64,000 bases of DNA from Algimonas arctica. Lineage in GTDB: Bacteria; Pseudomonadota; Alphaproteobacteria; Caulobacterales; Maricaulaceae. Of the stretch, positions 27,656-36,273 are shown in pieces. The notes beneath the pieces were generated by a model that was not told where the DNA came from, ran no database searches, and saw nothing but the letters and a program-made list of their open reading frames with translations. The position numbers were made by a program, and so were the translations under genes. Position 1 is the first letter of the stretch. Each line of letters begins with the position of its first letter. The stretch is from contig NZ_BMZH01000001.1 in the NCBI RefSeq assembly GCF_014652695.1, positions 124,001 to 188,000 of the forward strand. The letters run 5' to 3'.

Positions 27656-28776
27656 GCGTTAAATCCAAGCGGTGTGGGAAGGCCGGGCGCTGACAGGCAA
27701 ATGGCTTTGAACAACAAACCCATTTCATCCTCATCCAGCAGGCGGTGGAGCTGTCGTAGCAATTTAGGCCGGGCCTTTGGGTTGCCCCGGAGCAAGGCCA
27801 TCGCACGTACTTCGACTCCAAGCCGAGATAGAAAGGTTCGCTGCGCCAAAGGGCCGACCGTGTCCAAGCCTACAGCATCGGCAAGGGCCTTCAGACCCTC
27901 GAAGTCCACTCGTGCGGTGAGGTCCGTATCCCCGGGCGCACTGAACACGCCGACCTTCTCGTGGCGTTTGAGCGCTTGCAAAGTATCGCCGAATTCGGTC
28001 GTTTCAGGTCCATAATCAATGAAGAGCGCGCGGCCGGGCGTGGCCGCGAAACGCGCGTACAAGTGATCCGCAAGCTGCGCGCTCGCGGGACATATTTCGA
28101 GCAGATCACCTTGGCGCGGATTGTCATGTGTGCCGGGGAATGTTGATGTGAGAGACGGGGCTGCGGCTTGGCCATCGGTTTCAAAGCGCAAACCATCATC
28201 CGCGACGCCGACACGCCGTTCGCTCCAGCCTTTTTCGCCCGCAAACGGATCTGTGCAAACAAATTGCCGAATCGGAAGGCAGTCGAGGAATTCATTGCCG
28301 ATGATGAGGCACGGCGCGTCGTCCACAGTTTCCAAACGGTCGGCCCAACTGACCTGCGCGCCGCTTCGTCCTAATGTCTTGGCCTGAACGGCTTGTAGGG
28401 CGGACGAGGCTTCGACAAGGATGATTTGCGCGGCTTTGAGGCAATGCGGCTCAAGCGCGACCGCTTTTAGGATGTCGGCCATCATGACGCCGCGGCCGGG
28501 GCCAAGCTCAATCAGGTTAAACCGCGACGGGCGCCCCAGATCGACCCAGCTTTGCACAACCCACAGGCCCAAGCATTCGCCGAACATTTGGCTGATTTCA
28601 GGCGCGGTAATGAAGTCACCCTCTGACCCCAATGGATCGCGTGTCGGATAATACCCATCAACCGGGTCAAGCAGGCATAGCGTCATATATTCTGCGACGC
28701 TCATGGGCCCCGTATCGCGGATACGCGCTTTGAGGCGCTTGGAGAGCGCTGTTTCAGAGACCGCGTTTTCAGACAT
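27652..28776 (-). CDS. MidA/NDUFAF7-family SAM methyltransferase
   Basis: The 374-residue protein starts at ATG 28776, five bases after the lgt stop; in-frame ATGs at 28800 and 28803 inside lgt are alternatives and none has a clear ribosome site. MSVAEYMTLCLLDPVDGYY and DFITAPEISQMFGE open the family, and IELGPGRGVMMADIL binds SAM. The mitochondrial homologue NDUFAF7 methylates an arginine of complex I subunit NDUFS2. A similar role for the bacterial protein is inference. Confidence 0.92.
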   Translation of the reverse strand: MSENAVSETALSKRLKARIRDTGPMSVAEYMTLCLLDPVDGYYPTRDPLGSEGDFITAPEISQMFGECLGLWVVQSWVDLGRPSRFNLIELGPGRGVMMADILKAVALEPHCLKAAQIILVEASSALQAVQAKTLGRSGAQVSWADRLETVDDAPCLIIGNEFLDCLPIRQFVCTDPFAGEKGWSERRVGVADDGLRFETDGQAAAPSLTSTFPGTHDNPRQGDLLEICPASAQLADHLYARFAATPGRALFIDYGPETTEFGDTLQALKRHEKVGVFSAPGDTDLTARVDFEGLKALADAVGLDTVGPLAQRTFLSRLGVEVRAMALLRGNPKARPKLLRQLHRLLDEDEMGLLFKAICLSAPGLPTPLGFNA

Positions 28777-28780
28777 TAGA

Positions 28781-29713
28781 TCAGGTCTTTTTTGAGACAT
28801 CATCGGTGACGGACGCCCGGTCTGCGACGTCCGCAGTACCCGCATAGGCCGGATCAACCGCCGCACGTCGGGCGGCCCAGACCACAACAATCAAACCGAT
28901 GATGACCATTGGCAGGCTATAGGCCATCCCGCGTGTCAGCAGTCCAAACTGCGCAATATTCGCATCGGGCGTTCTGACAAATTCGACACCAAAGCGGAAC
29001 AGACCATACCCGAGAACGAATGCACCAGTGACCAGTCCCGGTTTGCTCATCGCTTTGAACCGTGTCGTGAGGATGCGTAGGATGAGCCAGAGGATAAAGC
29101 CTTCGAGAAAGGCTTCGTAGAGTTGGCTGGGGTGCCGGGGCAGGCTGTCGGGGGCTTTCTGGAAGATAACGCCCCATGCGACCTCGGTCGGACGACCATA
29201 GAGTTCTTGGTTCATGAAATTGGTGATCCGAACCAAGCCCAGACCAATCGGCGCGCCAATGGCGGCGAAATCTGCGATCCGCATGTAGGATGTCTTTTTG
29301 CGCCAAGCCGTATAACCGATTGCGGCGCAGACCCCGAGGAACCCGCCGTGAAAGCTCATGCCGCCGCCGCGAATGCCGAGCACGATGTCTTGCGGCGCGG
29401 TCCAAAGCATGTCCGTTGAATAGAGAATAACCCACCCCAACCGACCGCCAACGAAAATGCCAATGAACGCGTAGAACATCAAATCCGAGAGGTCGTCGCG
29501 GGTTGGGACAATCAGCGAGCCGCGTGTCGGGCCGGACGCCAGCCAGTATTTCTTTACCTCTGCGACCCGCGCCGCATAAAGATACGCGCCAAAAAGCCCG
29601 ACAACATAGGCAATGCCGTACCATTTTACGGTAAGTGGCCCGATCGAGAAGGCGTCCTCGCTGATCCACGTCGGAAAGATGATCGCGCTAATAAGGTCGA
29701 TAAAACTAATCAT
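28781..29713 (-). CDS. lgt: Prolipoprotein diacylglyceryl transferase
   Basis: The 310-residue inner-membrane enzyme adds diacylglycerol from phosphatidylglycerol to lipobox cysteines. It has seven hydrophobic segments, with SFHGGFLG and RITNFMNQELYGRP as the catalytic and lipid-binding signatures. Several lipoproteins in this window (12392, 30132, 55027) would be its substrates, and pgsA supplies its lipid donor. A hydrophilic C-terminal tail of about 25 residues is unusual but plausible. Confidence 0.97.
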   Translation of the reverse strand: MISFIDLISAIIFPTWISEDAFSIGPLTVKWYGIAYVVGLFGAYLYAARVAEVKKYWLASGPTRGSLIVPTRDDLSDLMFYAFIGIFVGGRLGWVILYSTDMLWTAPQDIVLGIRGGGMSFHGGFLGVCAAIGYTAWRKKTSYMRIADFAAIGAPIGLGLVRITNFMNQELYGRPTEVAWGVIFQKAPDSLPRHPSQLYEAFLEGFILWLILRILTTRFKAMSKPGLVTGAFVLGYGLFRFGVEFVRTPDANIAQFGLLTRGMAYSLPMVIIGLIVVVWAARRAAVDPAYAGTADVADRASVTDDVSKKT

Positions 29714-29810
29714 GTGGCCTCTCTAGCGAAGGGGGACGTATGATTAAAGCGGCAACTGGCAATCGCCCTGTCGGTTTCCTAAATAAGACAAGAACACATT
29801 GGAGACGATT

Positions 29811-30041
29811 ATGCAGTCGCGAAACAAACCTCTTGCCGATATCTCAAACTTGATGGCCAATGCCGTGGGTGCCGCCAAAGGTGTCGGCGATGAACTCAAA
29901 GCCGTTACACGGTCACAAGCGGAGAAATTTATTGCCGATATGGATTTGGTGACGCGCGATGAATTTGACGTGCTTAAGGCCCGTCTTGATGCGGCTCTCG
30001 GTGAAATCGAAGTTCTCAAAGCCAAACACGACGAGACTTAA
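29811..30041 (+). CDS. ubiK: UbiK-family accessory factor (BMFP)
   Basis: The 76-residue protein starts at ATG 29811 with GGAG six bases upstream; a TTG at 29799 is less likely. It is an amphipathic N-terminal helix (PLADISNLMANAVG) followed by the coiled coil VTRDEFDVLKARLDAALGE, the BMFP/UbiK layout. UbiK helps assemble the aerobic ubiquinone-synthesis complex at the membrane. Confidence 0.88.
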   Translation: MQSRNKPLADISNLMANAVGAAKGVGDELKAVTRSQAEKFIADMDLVTRDEFDVLKARLDAALGEIEVLKAKHDET

Positions 30042-30131
30042 AGACGTTGCAGATTACGATTTTTACGCACAGCTCGCAGTCATATCTAAAGTCTGCTACA
30101 TAAGGGGCTCCACTATAACGAGGAGTCCGTC

Positions 30132-30584
30132 ATGACACGTCCCCTAACGCTGATTAGCTTGTCTGCCATTACGCTCATGGCCTTCGCGGGCTGTACGACG
30201 GACGGACAGCCGACGCGCAGTGACGCGATTGCCGAAACGCTCGCCGATGCCCGTGTGGGCGAAGAAGTCGATAAGATCTGCTTCACGCGCGGGATCGACA
30301 GTTTTTCAGAGGAAAAACGCAATTCAGTCGTCCTAAGGCGCGGTGTGAATGATGAGTATCTTGTCGTGACGCAAAGCTGCACCAATCTTGATATGGCGCA
30401 AAGTCTCCGGTTGGATAGCGCGCTCGGATGCCTGCGACGTCAGGACTATATTCGGGTCTATCAAAGTGCGTTTGGCCCGTCGGACGCAGATCGTTTTGCC
30501 TTTGACCGCTGCCAGATCGACGCGATCTACAAATGGGATGATGCGCTAGACGCTCTCGTCGATGATGAGCCTGACGCTGATTGA
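30132..30584 (+). CDS. DUF6491-type lipoprotein
   Basis: The 150-residue product has a signal peptide with lipobox FAGC (residues 18-21) and follows an AGGAG ribosome site. The mature part has paired cysteines (KICF, SCTNLD, GCLRRQDY, RCQID) and the DUF6491-like pattern CFTRGIDSF. The role is unknown. A bidirectional hairpin terminator follows. Confidence 0.75.
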   Translation: MTRPLTLISLSAITLMAFAGCTTDGQPTRSDAIAETLADARVGEEVDKICFTRGIDSFSEEKRNSVVLRRGVNDEYLVVTQSCTNLDMAQSLRLDSALGCLRRQDYIRVYQSAFGPSDADRFAFDRCQIDAIYKWDDALDALVDDEPDAD

Positions 30585-30624
30585 CCCCCAAAGGGGCATT
30601 CATAAAAAAGTGACAAGCATAAAG

Positions 30625-30660
30625 AAACCGGCGCGAACAAGTCGCGCCGGTCAAATTTTA
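30625..30660. terminator. Bidirectional terminator
   Basis: ACCGGCGCGA (30627-30636) pairs perfectly with TCGCGCCGGT (30642-30651) over a 5-base loop. AAAG precedes the stem and CAAATTTT follows it. It separates the DUF6491 lipoprotein gene from the convergent BON/LysM gene. Confidence 0.8.
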
Positions 30661-30676
30661 CAAACTGTGGAACAGC

Positions 30677-31126
30677 TTAGGCTGTTTTGATGTCCGGGAT
30701 ACGCAGGACTTGACCCGGATAAATTTTGTCCGGATCGGATAACATCGGCTTGTTGGCTTCGAAAATCTCTGGATAGAGTTTCCACGTCCCGTAGTAGGTT
30801 TTTGAGATTGCTGACAATGAATCGCCGCTTGCAACCGTGTGAAAGCGTGACTCACGGCCGACCAAACGGGTTGAGGCTTCGTCCTTAACGCCGCCAATGC
30901 CTTCGACATTGCCGACTGCGAGGATGATTTTCTCTTTCATTTCTTGGCTGACGGCTTCGCCTTTGACTGTGACAACACCATCGTCATCAACCTGAATGTC
31001 GAGGCCATCTGTATCGAGATCGTAGCTCTTAATCTCTTTTTGCAGCTTTTCGTCGGCCTCCTTGCCCCCAAAGAGTTTCCCCAAGCCCCGGCCTGCGGCT
31101 TTTACAAACGGTATCATTCCAAACAT
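30677..31126 (-). CDS. BON and LysM domain protein (Kbp/YgaU-like)
   Basis: The 149-residue protein has a BON domain (about 28-88, VDDDGVVTVKGEAVS) and a C-terminal LysM (about 95-146, HTVASGDSLSAISKTYYG to PGQVLRIP). This is the architecture of E. coli Kbp, a cytoplasmic potassium-binding protein. There is no signal peptide, in line with Kbp. The potassium role is inferred from the architecture. Confidence 0.9.
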   Translation of the reverse strand: MFGMIPFVKAAGRGLGKLFGGKEADEKLQKEIKSYDLDTDGLDIQVDDDGVVTVKGEAVSQEMKEKIILAVGNVEGIGGVKDEASTRLVGRESRFHTVASGDSLSAISKTYYGTWKLYPEIFEANKPMLSDPDKIYPGQVLRIPDIKTA

Positions 31127-31153
31127 AATTTTTTTCCCTTAAATGTGATGCAC

Positions 31154-31168
31154 TGTTACGTATTGTAA
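31154..31168. promoter_or_regulatory. Short palindrome upstream of BON/LysM gene
   Basis: GTTAC-N5-GTAAC forms a dyad 28 bases before the BON/LysM start, in the region shared with the divergent 43-residue gene. It could be an operator, but nothing else supports it. Confidence 0.3.
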
Positions 31169-31350
31169 CGTGCTGCGCCAAGGAAAGTTTCATCGCGCGC
31201 TATATTTCATCGAAATCCGTCCTTTGGGGAGACAAGCGCATTCAGGTGTTGGCGAAGGGCAGGGGGTTCGCTATTGGCGCGCAAAGTATAGACTCTCGTT
31301 CGACGCGGAATAAGTTCCTGCGCGATATTCGATTTTTAAAGGATGTTCCT

Positions 31351-31482
31351 ATGGCCAACCTCATTCAAGCTGGCGTTAGTGTCTTTGGCCTGTTCACCAT
31401 TGATCCGGCTCTGCTCGCTTTCATCATGATTTTTGTTGCGTTTGCGACGCTGAATTACATCGACAAAAAGCGGATCGACTAG
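31351..31482 (+). CDS. 43-residue single-helix membrane protein
   Basis: The ATG at 31351 follows AAAGGA with proper spacing; the frame extends 35 codons upstream without a better start. The product is one hydrophobic segment (about 8-33, LFTIDPALLAFIMIFVAF) with a basic C-terminus (DKKRID). It ends 13 bases before the CaCA antiporter gene and may be its small partner. No family was recognised. Confidence 0.55.
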   Translation: MANLIQAGVSVFGLFTIDPALLAFIMIFVAFATLNYIDKKRID

Positions 31483-31495
31483 GGTTTAGACCGCC

Positions 31496-32470
31496 TTGGC
31501 GCTTCTCGCCCCCATTTTATTGCTGACTGTCGGTCTCGTCATCCTTGTGGTGGCGGGGGACATACTTGTGCGCGGTGCTGCGGCCTTGGCCCGTCATTGG
31601 GGTGTTCCGGCACTGATCGTCGGTCTCACGGTTGTCGCGTTTGGGACGTCGGCGCCTGAGCTTGTCGTGAGTGTCAGTGCTGTGCTCGACGGTGTTGGTA
31701 ATATGGCCGCCGGTAATATCGTCGGGTCGAATATTGCCAACGTCCTGCTGGCGCTGGGTCTGCCCGCGCTTATTATGGCAATCCCCACGAATTTGAGCGG
31801 CGTCGCCCGCAATACATTCGTCTGTGTTGTCGCGACGGTTATGCTGATTGTCCTCGCCTTTCTCGGCAATCCATTGATTTGGTGGCAAGGGGGCATCCTG
31901 TTCGCGGGGATCGTTATCTACCTCATCTGGATGGCGATGTTAGCGCGTGCGGGCGTGGATGAGTCCATATTGGAAGAAATGGCGGAAATCGAAGAAGGCA
32001 AAAGTGGCCTTCCAAAATCGGTCTTTTGGGACATAGTTTATGTCGTTGCCGGATTGATCGGTTTGTTCCTGGGGGGCGAGTTGATCGTCACCAATGCGGT
32101 AAAGCTGGCATCCGGATTGGGTGTGTCGGAAACGATCATCGGCCTGACGATTGTCGCCATTGGGACATCACTACCTGAAATAACAACAGTTATTGTCGCG
32201 ACATTGCGCGGTCATTCCGAAGTCGCGATTGGCAATGTGTTGGGCTCCAACGTGTTCAACATTTTTGCTGTCATGGGTGCAGCGGGACTGGCTGGACCGG
32301 TTTATTTTGAGGATAATCTCTTCCAATTCGATCTGTGGGTGATGTTAATTGCGACCATCGTGTTGATGATGTTCGTGATGACCCGAAAGCCGATTGGCCG
32401 CAAAACTGGTGCGATCTTCGTGTTGGCCTATATCCTTTACATGCTCGCCGTCGTTTTCGGATTTAAGTGA
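31496..32470 (+). CDS. Calcium/sodium antiporter (CaCA family, YrbG-like)
   Basis: The 324-residue protein has about ten membrane helices and the two alpha-repeats of the family: VAFGTSAPELVVSVSA near residue 50 and VAIGTSLPEITTVIVA near 222, each followed by GN-GSN (AAGNIVGSNIANV, AIGNVLGSNVFN). It exchanges Ca2+ or another cation for Na+ or H+ across the inner membrane. The start is a TTG at 31496, the only start after an in-frame stop, so expression may be modest. Confidence 0.93.
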   Translation: MALLAPILLLTVGLVILVVAGDILVRGAAALARHWGVPALIVGLTVVAFGTSAPELVVSVSAVLDGVGNMAAGNIVGSNIANVLLALGLPALIMAIPTNLSGVARNTFVCVVATVMLIVLAFLGNPLIWWQGGILFAGIVIYLIWMAMLARAGVDESILEEMAEIEEGKSGLPKSVFWDIVYVVAGLIGLFLGGELIVTNAVKLASGLGVSETIIGLTIVAIGTSLPEITTVIVATLRGHSEVAIGNVLGSNVFNIFAVMGAAGLAGPVYFEDNLFQFDLWVMLIATIVLMMFVMTRKPIGRKTGAIFVLAYILYMLAVVFGFK

Positions 32471-32477
32471 CACGGCC

Positions 32478-32843
32478 ATGCTGTTTGAAATTGAAAAAGA
32501 CTTTCAGTTCGAGGCGGCGCATTATTTCGGTCATGCCGATGCGAATGATCTGTTTAAAAAAATTCACGGCCATAGTTTCTCAGGCCGGGTAACCTTACGC
32601 GGTCACGCGCAAGCGGAAAAAGGCTGGGTCCGGGATCTGTGGAAGATCGAACAGGTCATCAAGGACGTCGTTGAGCCGCTGGATCATAGTTTGCTCAATG
32701 AAGTCGAAGGGTTGGAACAGCCTTCACTTGAACAAATTGCGATGTGGATTTTTGAACGGCTTGCGCCGCGTCTTGACGGTCTGCACTGTGTCGAAGTCGG
32801 CCGCCCGTCATGTGGCGAACGGGCCAGAGTCTGGGCCGAATGA
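32478..32843 (+). CDS. queD: QueD/6-pyruvoyl-tetrahydropterin synthase family, lacking the catalytic Cys
   Basis: The 121-residue protein starts at ATG 32478, 7 bases after the antiporter stop. The zinc histidines are His15 (FEAAH) and His30/His32 (HGHSF), and the LDHSLLNE segment carries the Asp/His pair. Where E. coli QueD has its catalytic Cys27 (C-x-x-L-HGH), this protein has Phe26 (F-K-K-I-HGH). QueD makes 6-carboxytetrahydropterin for QueE. With queC and queE present it is the natural candidate, but the missing Cys leaves open a different pterin reaction. It is followed by SDR and folB genes. Confidence 0.85.
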   Translation: MLFEIEKDFQFEAAHYFGHADANDLFKKIHGHSFSGRVTLRGHAQAEKGWVRDLWKIEQVIKDVVEPLDHSLLNEVEGLEQPSLEQIAMWIFERLAPRLDGLHCVEVGRPSCGERARVWAE

Positions 32844-32860
32844 GGGTCTGGGCCGAATGA
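32829..32860 (+). repeat. 17-bp tandem duplication at the queD/SDR junction
   Basis: The 15-base string GTCTGGGCCGAATGA occurs at 32829-32843 and again at 32846-32860. Copy one holds the queD stop and copy two the SDR start. Each copy contains ATGA. Starting at the first ATGA gives ATG-AGG-GTC-TGG-GCC-GAA-TGA, a six-codon ORF (32840-32860) whose stop overlaps the SDR ATG. Confidence 0.95.
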
Positions 32861-33597
32861 AGACGGTTCTGATTACCGGCGGTGCAGCGCGTATCGGCGC
32901 GTTTATCGCGCGCGCTTTAGCAGCAGATGGCTGGAAAGTTTGTGTGCACTACCGCACCTCGTCGGGCCCTGCGGACGCCTTGGCGGCAGAAATCGGCGGC
33001 GTGGCGATCAAAGCAAATTTAAGAGTGCCGGGGGATTTGGCTGGCCTTATCGAATCCGCGCGGCAAGCGCTCGGCAGTCCGATTCACGCGCTCATCAATA
33101 ATGCCTCGACATTTGATCCCGATACGGTCGAAGATTTCACCAACGGCACTTTTGACCATCACATGGACGTCAATTTGCGCGCGCCACTCACTTTGTCACG
33201 GGATTTTGCCGCGCAAGCACCGGGACAGGGCTGTATCATAAATATCGTCGATCAGCGCGTGCTGCGTCCGGATCCCAGCTTCTTTACGTATAGTATAGCT
33301 AAAGCGGGGCTCTACTGGGCGACCCAGACGATGGCGCAGGCGTTTGCCCCGGATGTGCGCGTGAATGCCGTCGGTCCCGGCCCAACGCTTCGTAATCATA
33401 CGCAATCTGTTGATGAATTTGAGCGTGAAAAACGCCTGACGCTGCTCGGCAATGGCTCGCCCCCCGATCAGATTGTCAACGCTGTCCGCTATTTCCTGGG
33501 CGCGACCTCTGTCACGGGACAGATGATCGCTGTCGATGGCGGCCAACATCTAACGTTCGACGATACGACCACCGAATGGGGACCTGACCATGAATAG
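32857..33597 (+). CDS. SDR-family oxidoreductase, pteridine reductase/FolM-like
   Basis: The 246-residue protein starts at ATG 32857 (MKTVLITGGAARIG). It has the TGGAARIG cofactor loop, an HYR after strand 2 suggesting NADPH, NNAST, and the catalytic YSIAK. The run DQRVLRPDPSFFTYSIAKAG resembles pteridine reductases and FolM, which reduce dihydropterins or dihydrofolate. Position between queD and folB agrees. Its end overlaps folB by 8 bases. Confidence 0.85.
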   Translation: MKTVLITGGAARIGAFIARALAADGWKVCVHYRTSSGPADALAAEIGGVAIKANLRVPGDLAGLIESARQALGSPIHALINNASTFDPDTVEDFTNGTFDHHMDVNLRAPLTLSRDFAAQAPGQGCIINIVDQRVLRPDPSFFTYSIAKAGLYWATQTMAQAFAPDVRVNAVGPGPTLRNHTQSVDEFEREKRLTLLGNGSPPDQIVNAVRYFLGATSVTGQMIAVDGGQHLTFDDTTTEWGPDHE

Positions 33598-33991
33598 CCG
33601 TCCGATCCTCCGACGCTTTGGCCGCAAGCCAAACGCCTCAACCCGCATTTTTGTGCGTGGCCTACTTATTCAAGCCAGCATCGGCGTACATCCGCATGAG
33701 CATGAACAAACCCAACCCGTTATCATCGACATAGAGCTTGATATGGGTGGCATGGTTTTGCCCAAGGATGACCGCCTACACGAAACGTTGGATTATGGTT
33801 TAGTGGCGGAAAAGGCGGAAGAGCTAGCACTCGAAGCGCATGTGCAGCTGGTCGAAACGCTGGCGGAACGGATTGCGGATTGGGCGCTCTCAGCGGACGC
33901 GCGGGTTCAACGTGTCGCTGTCTCTATCGCGAAACCTCAAGCCCTGCTGAAAGCAGAAATGGCCGGGGTGGAAGTGGTCAAGTCGCGGTGA
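33590..33991 (+). CDS. folB: Dihydroneopterin aldolase
   Basis: The 133-residue protein has the FolB core after a roughly 16-residue basic N-terminal extension: GLLIQASIGVHPHEH (substrate loop), LDYGLVAEKAEELAL, LVETLAERIADWAL (active-site Glu) and SIAKPQAL with the catalytic Lys. It converts dihydroneopterin to 6-hydroxymethyl-dihydropterin for folate. It is coupled to both neighbours by overlaps (8 bases with the SDR; GTGA with the next gene). Confidence 0.93.
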   Translation: MNSRPILRRFGRKPNASTRIFVRGLLIQASIGVHPHEHEQTQPVIIDIELDMGGMVLPKDDRLHETLDYGLVAEKAEELALEAHVQLVETLAERIADWALSADARVQRVAVSIAKPQALLKAEMAGVEVVKSR

Positions 33992-34371
33992 CGACGTCGC
34001 TTTCGCTCAACGTCTATGGCACGCCATTGCAGCCGTGTTCGACGGATCCGGTGACGGGATATTTTCGCGACGGCTGTTGTGAAACGGGGCCGTCTGATCG
34101 TGGACGGCATATTGTTTGCGTCGTGATGACGGACGATTTTCTTCGCTACTCTAAGGCGCAAGGAAACGATCTCTCCACGCCGCGCCCTGAGTTTCGCTTT
34201 CCCGGATTGAAGGCCGGGGATCGCTGGTGTCTCTGTCTTGAGCGGTGGCGCGAAGCCCATGCGGCGGGACACGCCCCTAAAGTCGTTCTGGAAGCCACTC
34301 ACCAGATTACGCTTGAGCGTTTGCCACTTTCTACACTGAGAGCGTTTGCAGTGGATGCGCGCGACACCTAG
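33988..34371 (+). CDS. DUF2237 protein
   Basis: The 127-residue protein starts at GTG 33988, overlapping the folB stop. The family signature is strong: LNVYGTPLQPCSTDPVTGYF, RDGCCETGP, VCVVMTDDFL, GNDLSTPRPEF, PGLKAGDRWCLCLERW. Conserved cysteines suggest metal binding or a redox role, but no activity is established. Confidence 0.93.
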   Translation: MTTSLSLNVYGTPLQPCSTDPVTGYFRDGCCETGPSDRGRHIVCVVMTDDFLRYSKAQGNDLSTPRPEFRFPGLKAGDRWCLCLERWREAHAAGHAPKVVLEATHQITLERLPLSTLRAFAVDARDT

Positions 34372-34380
34372 CTAGGGTGT

Positions 34381-36273
34381 GTGAACCCGCACGAATCGAT
34401 ATCTCCCGCGAAAGATCCGACCCTCAACCGACGCGGTAAGGGTGAATACGGCCCGGACCGGATCAAACATTACGTTAAACGCTTGCCGAATAAGCCGGGC
34501 GTTTACCGCATGACGGACGAACACGGTACAGTGCTTTATGTCGGTAAAGCCAAAGATCTGAAAAAACGGGTTTCGGCCTACACGAAATATGATCGCCACC
34601 CGACGCGTTTGCGCCGGATGATCCGGGCGACGACGAATATGGAATTTGTCGTGACGGAGAGTGAAGTCGAAGCACTGTTACTCGAAGCGCAACTGATCAA
34701 AAAACTCAAGCCGCGCTACAACATCCTCCTACGCGACGACAAAAGCTTTCCTTATATCCTCGTGCGGAAAACCCATCCGGCGGCGCAGGTCGTCAAACAT
34801 CGGGGCGCGCGCAAAATCAAAGGGGATTATTACGGCCCGTTCGCGAGTGCTGGCGCGGTCAACCGCACGCTCGACACGCTGCAACGGGCGTTCATGCTGC
34901 GGAATTGCTCAGACAGTTATTATGAGGGACGGTCGCGCCCCTGTTTGCAACATCAAATCAAGCGTTGCTCCGCCCCGTGCACGGGGGTGATTGGGTTGGA
35001 CGATTACGGCAAACTGGTGACGGATGCCGAGGATTTCCTCAAGGGGCGTTCCGATAATCTCCGTCAACGCTTGAAAGCTGATATGGACATCGCGTCAAAA
35101 GCGATGAATTTCGAGAAGGCGGCGGAACTTCGGGATCGTCTCCGTGCGCTGGCCAAAATCAACAATAGTAATCTCGGCAAAATCAACCCGCAGACCTTTA
35201 GCGATGGCGATGTCATCGCGGTGCATACGGCAGGCGGGCAGAGCTGTGTGCAAGTATTCTTTTTCCGTGCGGGGCAGAACTGGGGCAATAGCGCCCATTT
35301 CCCGCGTCACGACAAAGACCACGGCCCGGAAGATGTGCTCGATGCGTTTCTGGCGCAATTTTATGCGGATAAGCCCATTCCGAAGGAGATTTTCATCTCA
35401 CACGATCTGCCGAGCTTGGATTTGATCGAACGGGCCTTATCGGAACGGGCGGACCGCAAGATACAAATTTCAGTGCCGCAGCGGGGCGAGAAGAAGAAAC
35501 TTCTCGATACAGCGCAGCGCAATGCCCAAGAAGCGCTCGGTCGGCGTTTGGCAGAGACGCAAAACCAAACCAAACTTCTGGCGGAGGTCTGTGAACTGTT
35601 CGGGATGGACGCGCCGCCGAACCGGATCGAAGTTTTCGATAATAGCCATAATCAAGGCACTAACGCGATTGGCGCGTTCGTTGTGGCTGGACCGGAAGGT
35701 TTCCGTAAACGCGACTACCGCAGTTTTAACATCCAAGACGTGACCATCACCAATGATGATTTCGGCATGATGCGCGAAGTGCTGACCCGCCGTTTCTCAC
35801 GATTGGTCAAAGACGACACGCTCGAATGGCCCGACCTTGTGTTGATTGATGGCGGCAAGGGACAGCTCTCGGCGGTCACGGGTGTGTTGACAGACATGGG
35901 CATCTTGGGCCGGATTACGCTGGTCGCAATTGCCAAGGGGCCAGACCGGAATGCCGGACGCGAAACCTTTTACATGAATGGGCGAGACCCGTTCACCTTG
36001 CCGCCCCGGAACCCGGCGATGTATTATTTACAGCGTTTACGGGATGAGGCGCACCGCTTTGCAATTGGCACGCACCGGGCGCGCCGAAAGAAAGATATGA
36101 AATCTAACCCGTTGGATGGTATCCTTGGTGTAGGACCCGGCAGAAAGCGCGCGCTTCTTGCGCATTTCGGCTCGGCTAAGGCTGTGAAGAATGCGGCATT
36201 AGACGAGCTATCCGGTGTAGAGGGTGTCAGCGGGAAACTGGCGCAGCAAATACATGACTACTTCCATGAATGA
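34381..36273 (+). CDS. uvrC: Excinuclease ABC subunit C
   Basis: The 630-residue repair nuclease starts at GTG 34381. It has the GIY-YIG domain ([10 protein letters not shown] ... [14 protein letters not shown]), the CxxCtG segment RCSAPCTG, the UVR motif ([13 protein letters not shown]), the RNase H-like nuclease domain ([27 protein letters not shown]) and a C-terminal helix-hairpin-helix ([16 protein letters not shown]). It cuts on both sides of UvrB-marked damage. Confidence 0.97.
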   Translation: MNPHESISPAKDPTLNRRGKGEYGPDRIKHYVKRLPNKPGVYRMTDEHGTVLYVGKAKDLKKRVSAYTKYDRHPTRLRRMIRATTNMEFVVTESEVEALLLEAQLIKKLKPRYNILLRDDKSFPYILVRKTHPAAQVVKHRGARKIKGDYYGPFASAGAVNRTLDTLQRAFMLRNCSDSYYEGRSRPCLQHQIKRCSAPCTGVIGLDDYGKLVTDAEDFLKGRSDNLRQRLKADMDIASKAMNFEKAAELRDRLRALAKINNSNLGKINPQTFSDGDVIAVHTAGGQSCVQVFFFRAGQNWGNSAHFPRHDKDHGPEDVLDAFLAQFYADKPIPKEIFISHDLPSLDLIERALSERADRKIQISVPQRGEKKKLLDTAQRNAQEALGRRLAETQNQTKLLAEVCELFGMDAPPNRIEVFDNSHNQGTNAIGAFVVAGPEGFRKRDYRSFNIQDVTITNDDFGMMREVLTRRFSRLVKDDTLEWPDLVLIDGGKGQLSAVTGVLTDMGILGRITLVAIAKGPDRNAGRETFYMNGRDPFTLPPRNPAMYYLQRLRDEAHRFAIGTHRARRKKDMKSNPLDGILGVGPGRKRALLAHFGSAKAVKNAALDELSGVEGVSGKLAQQIHDYFHE

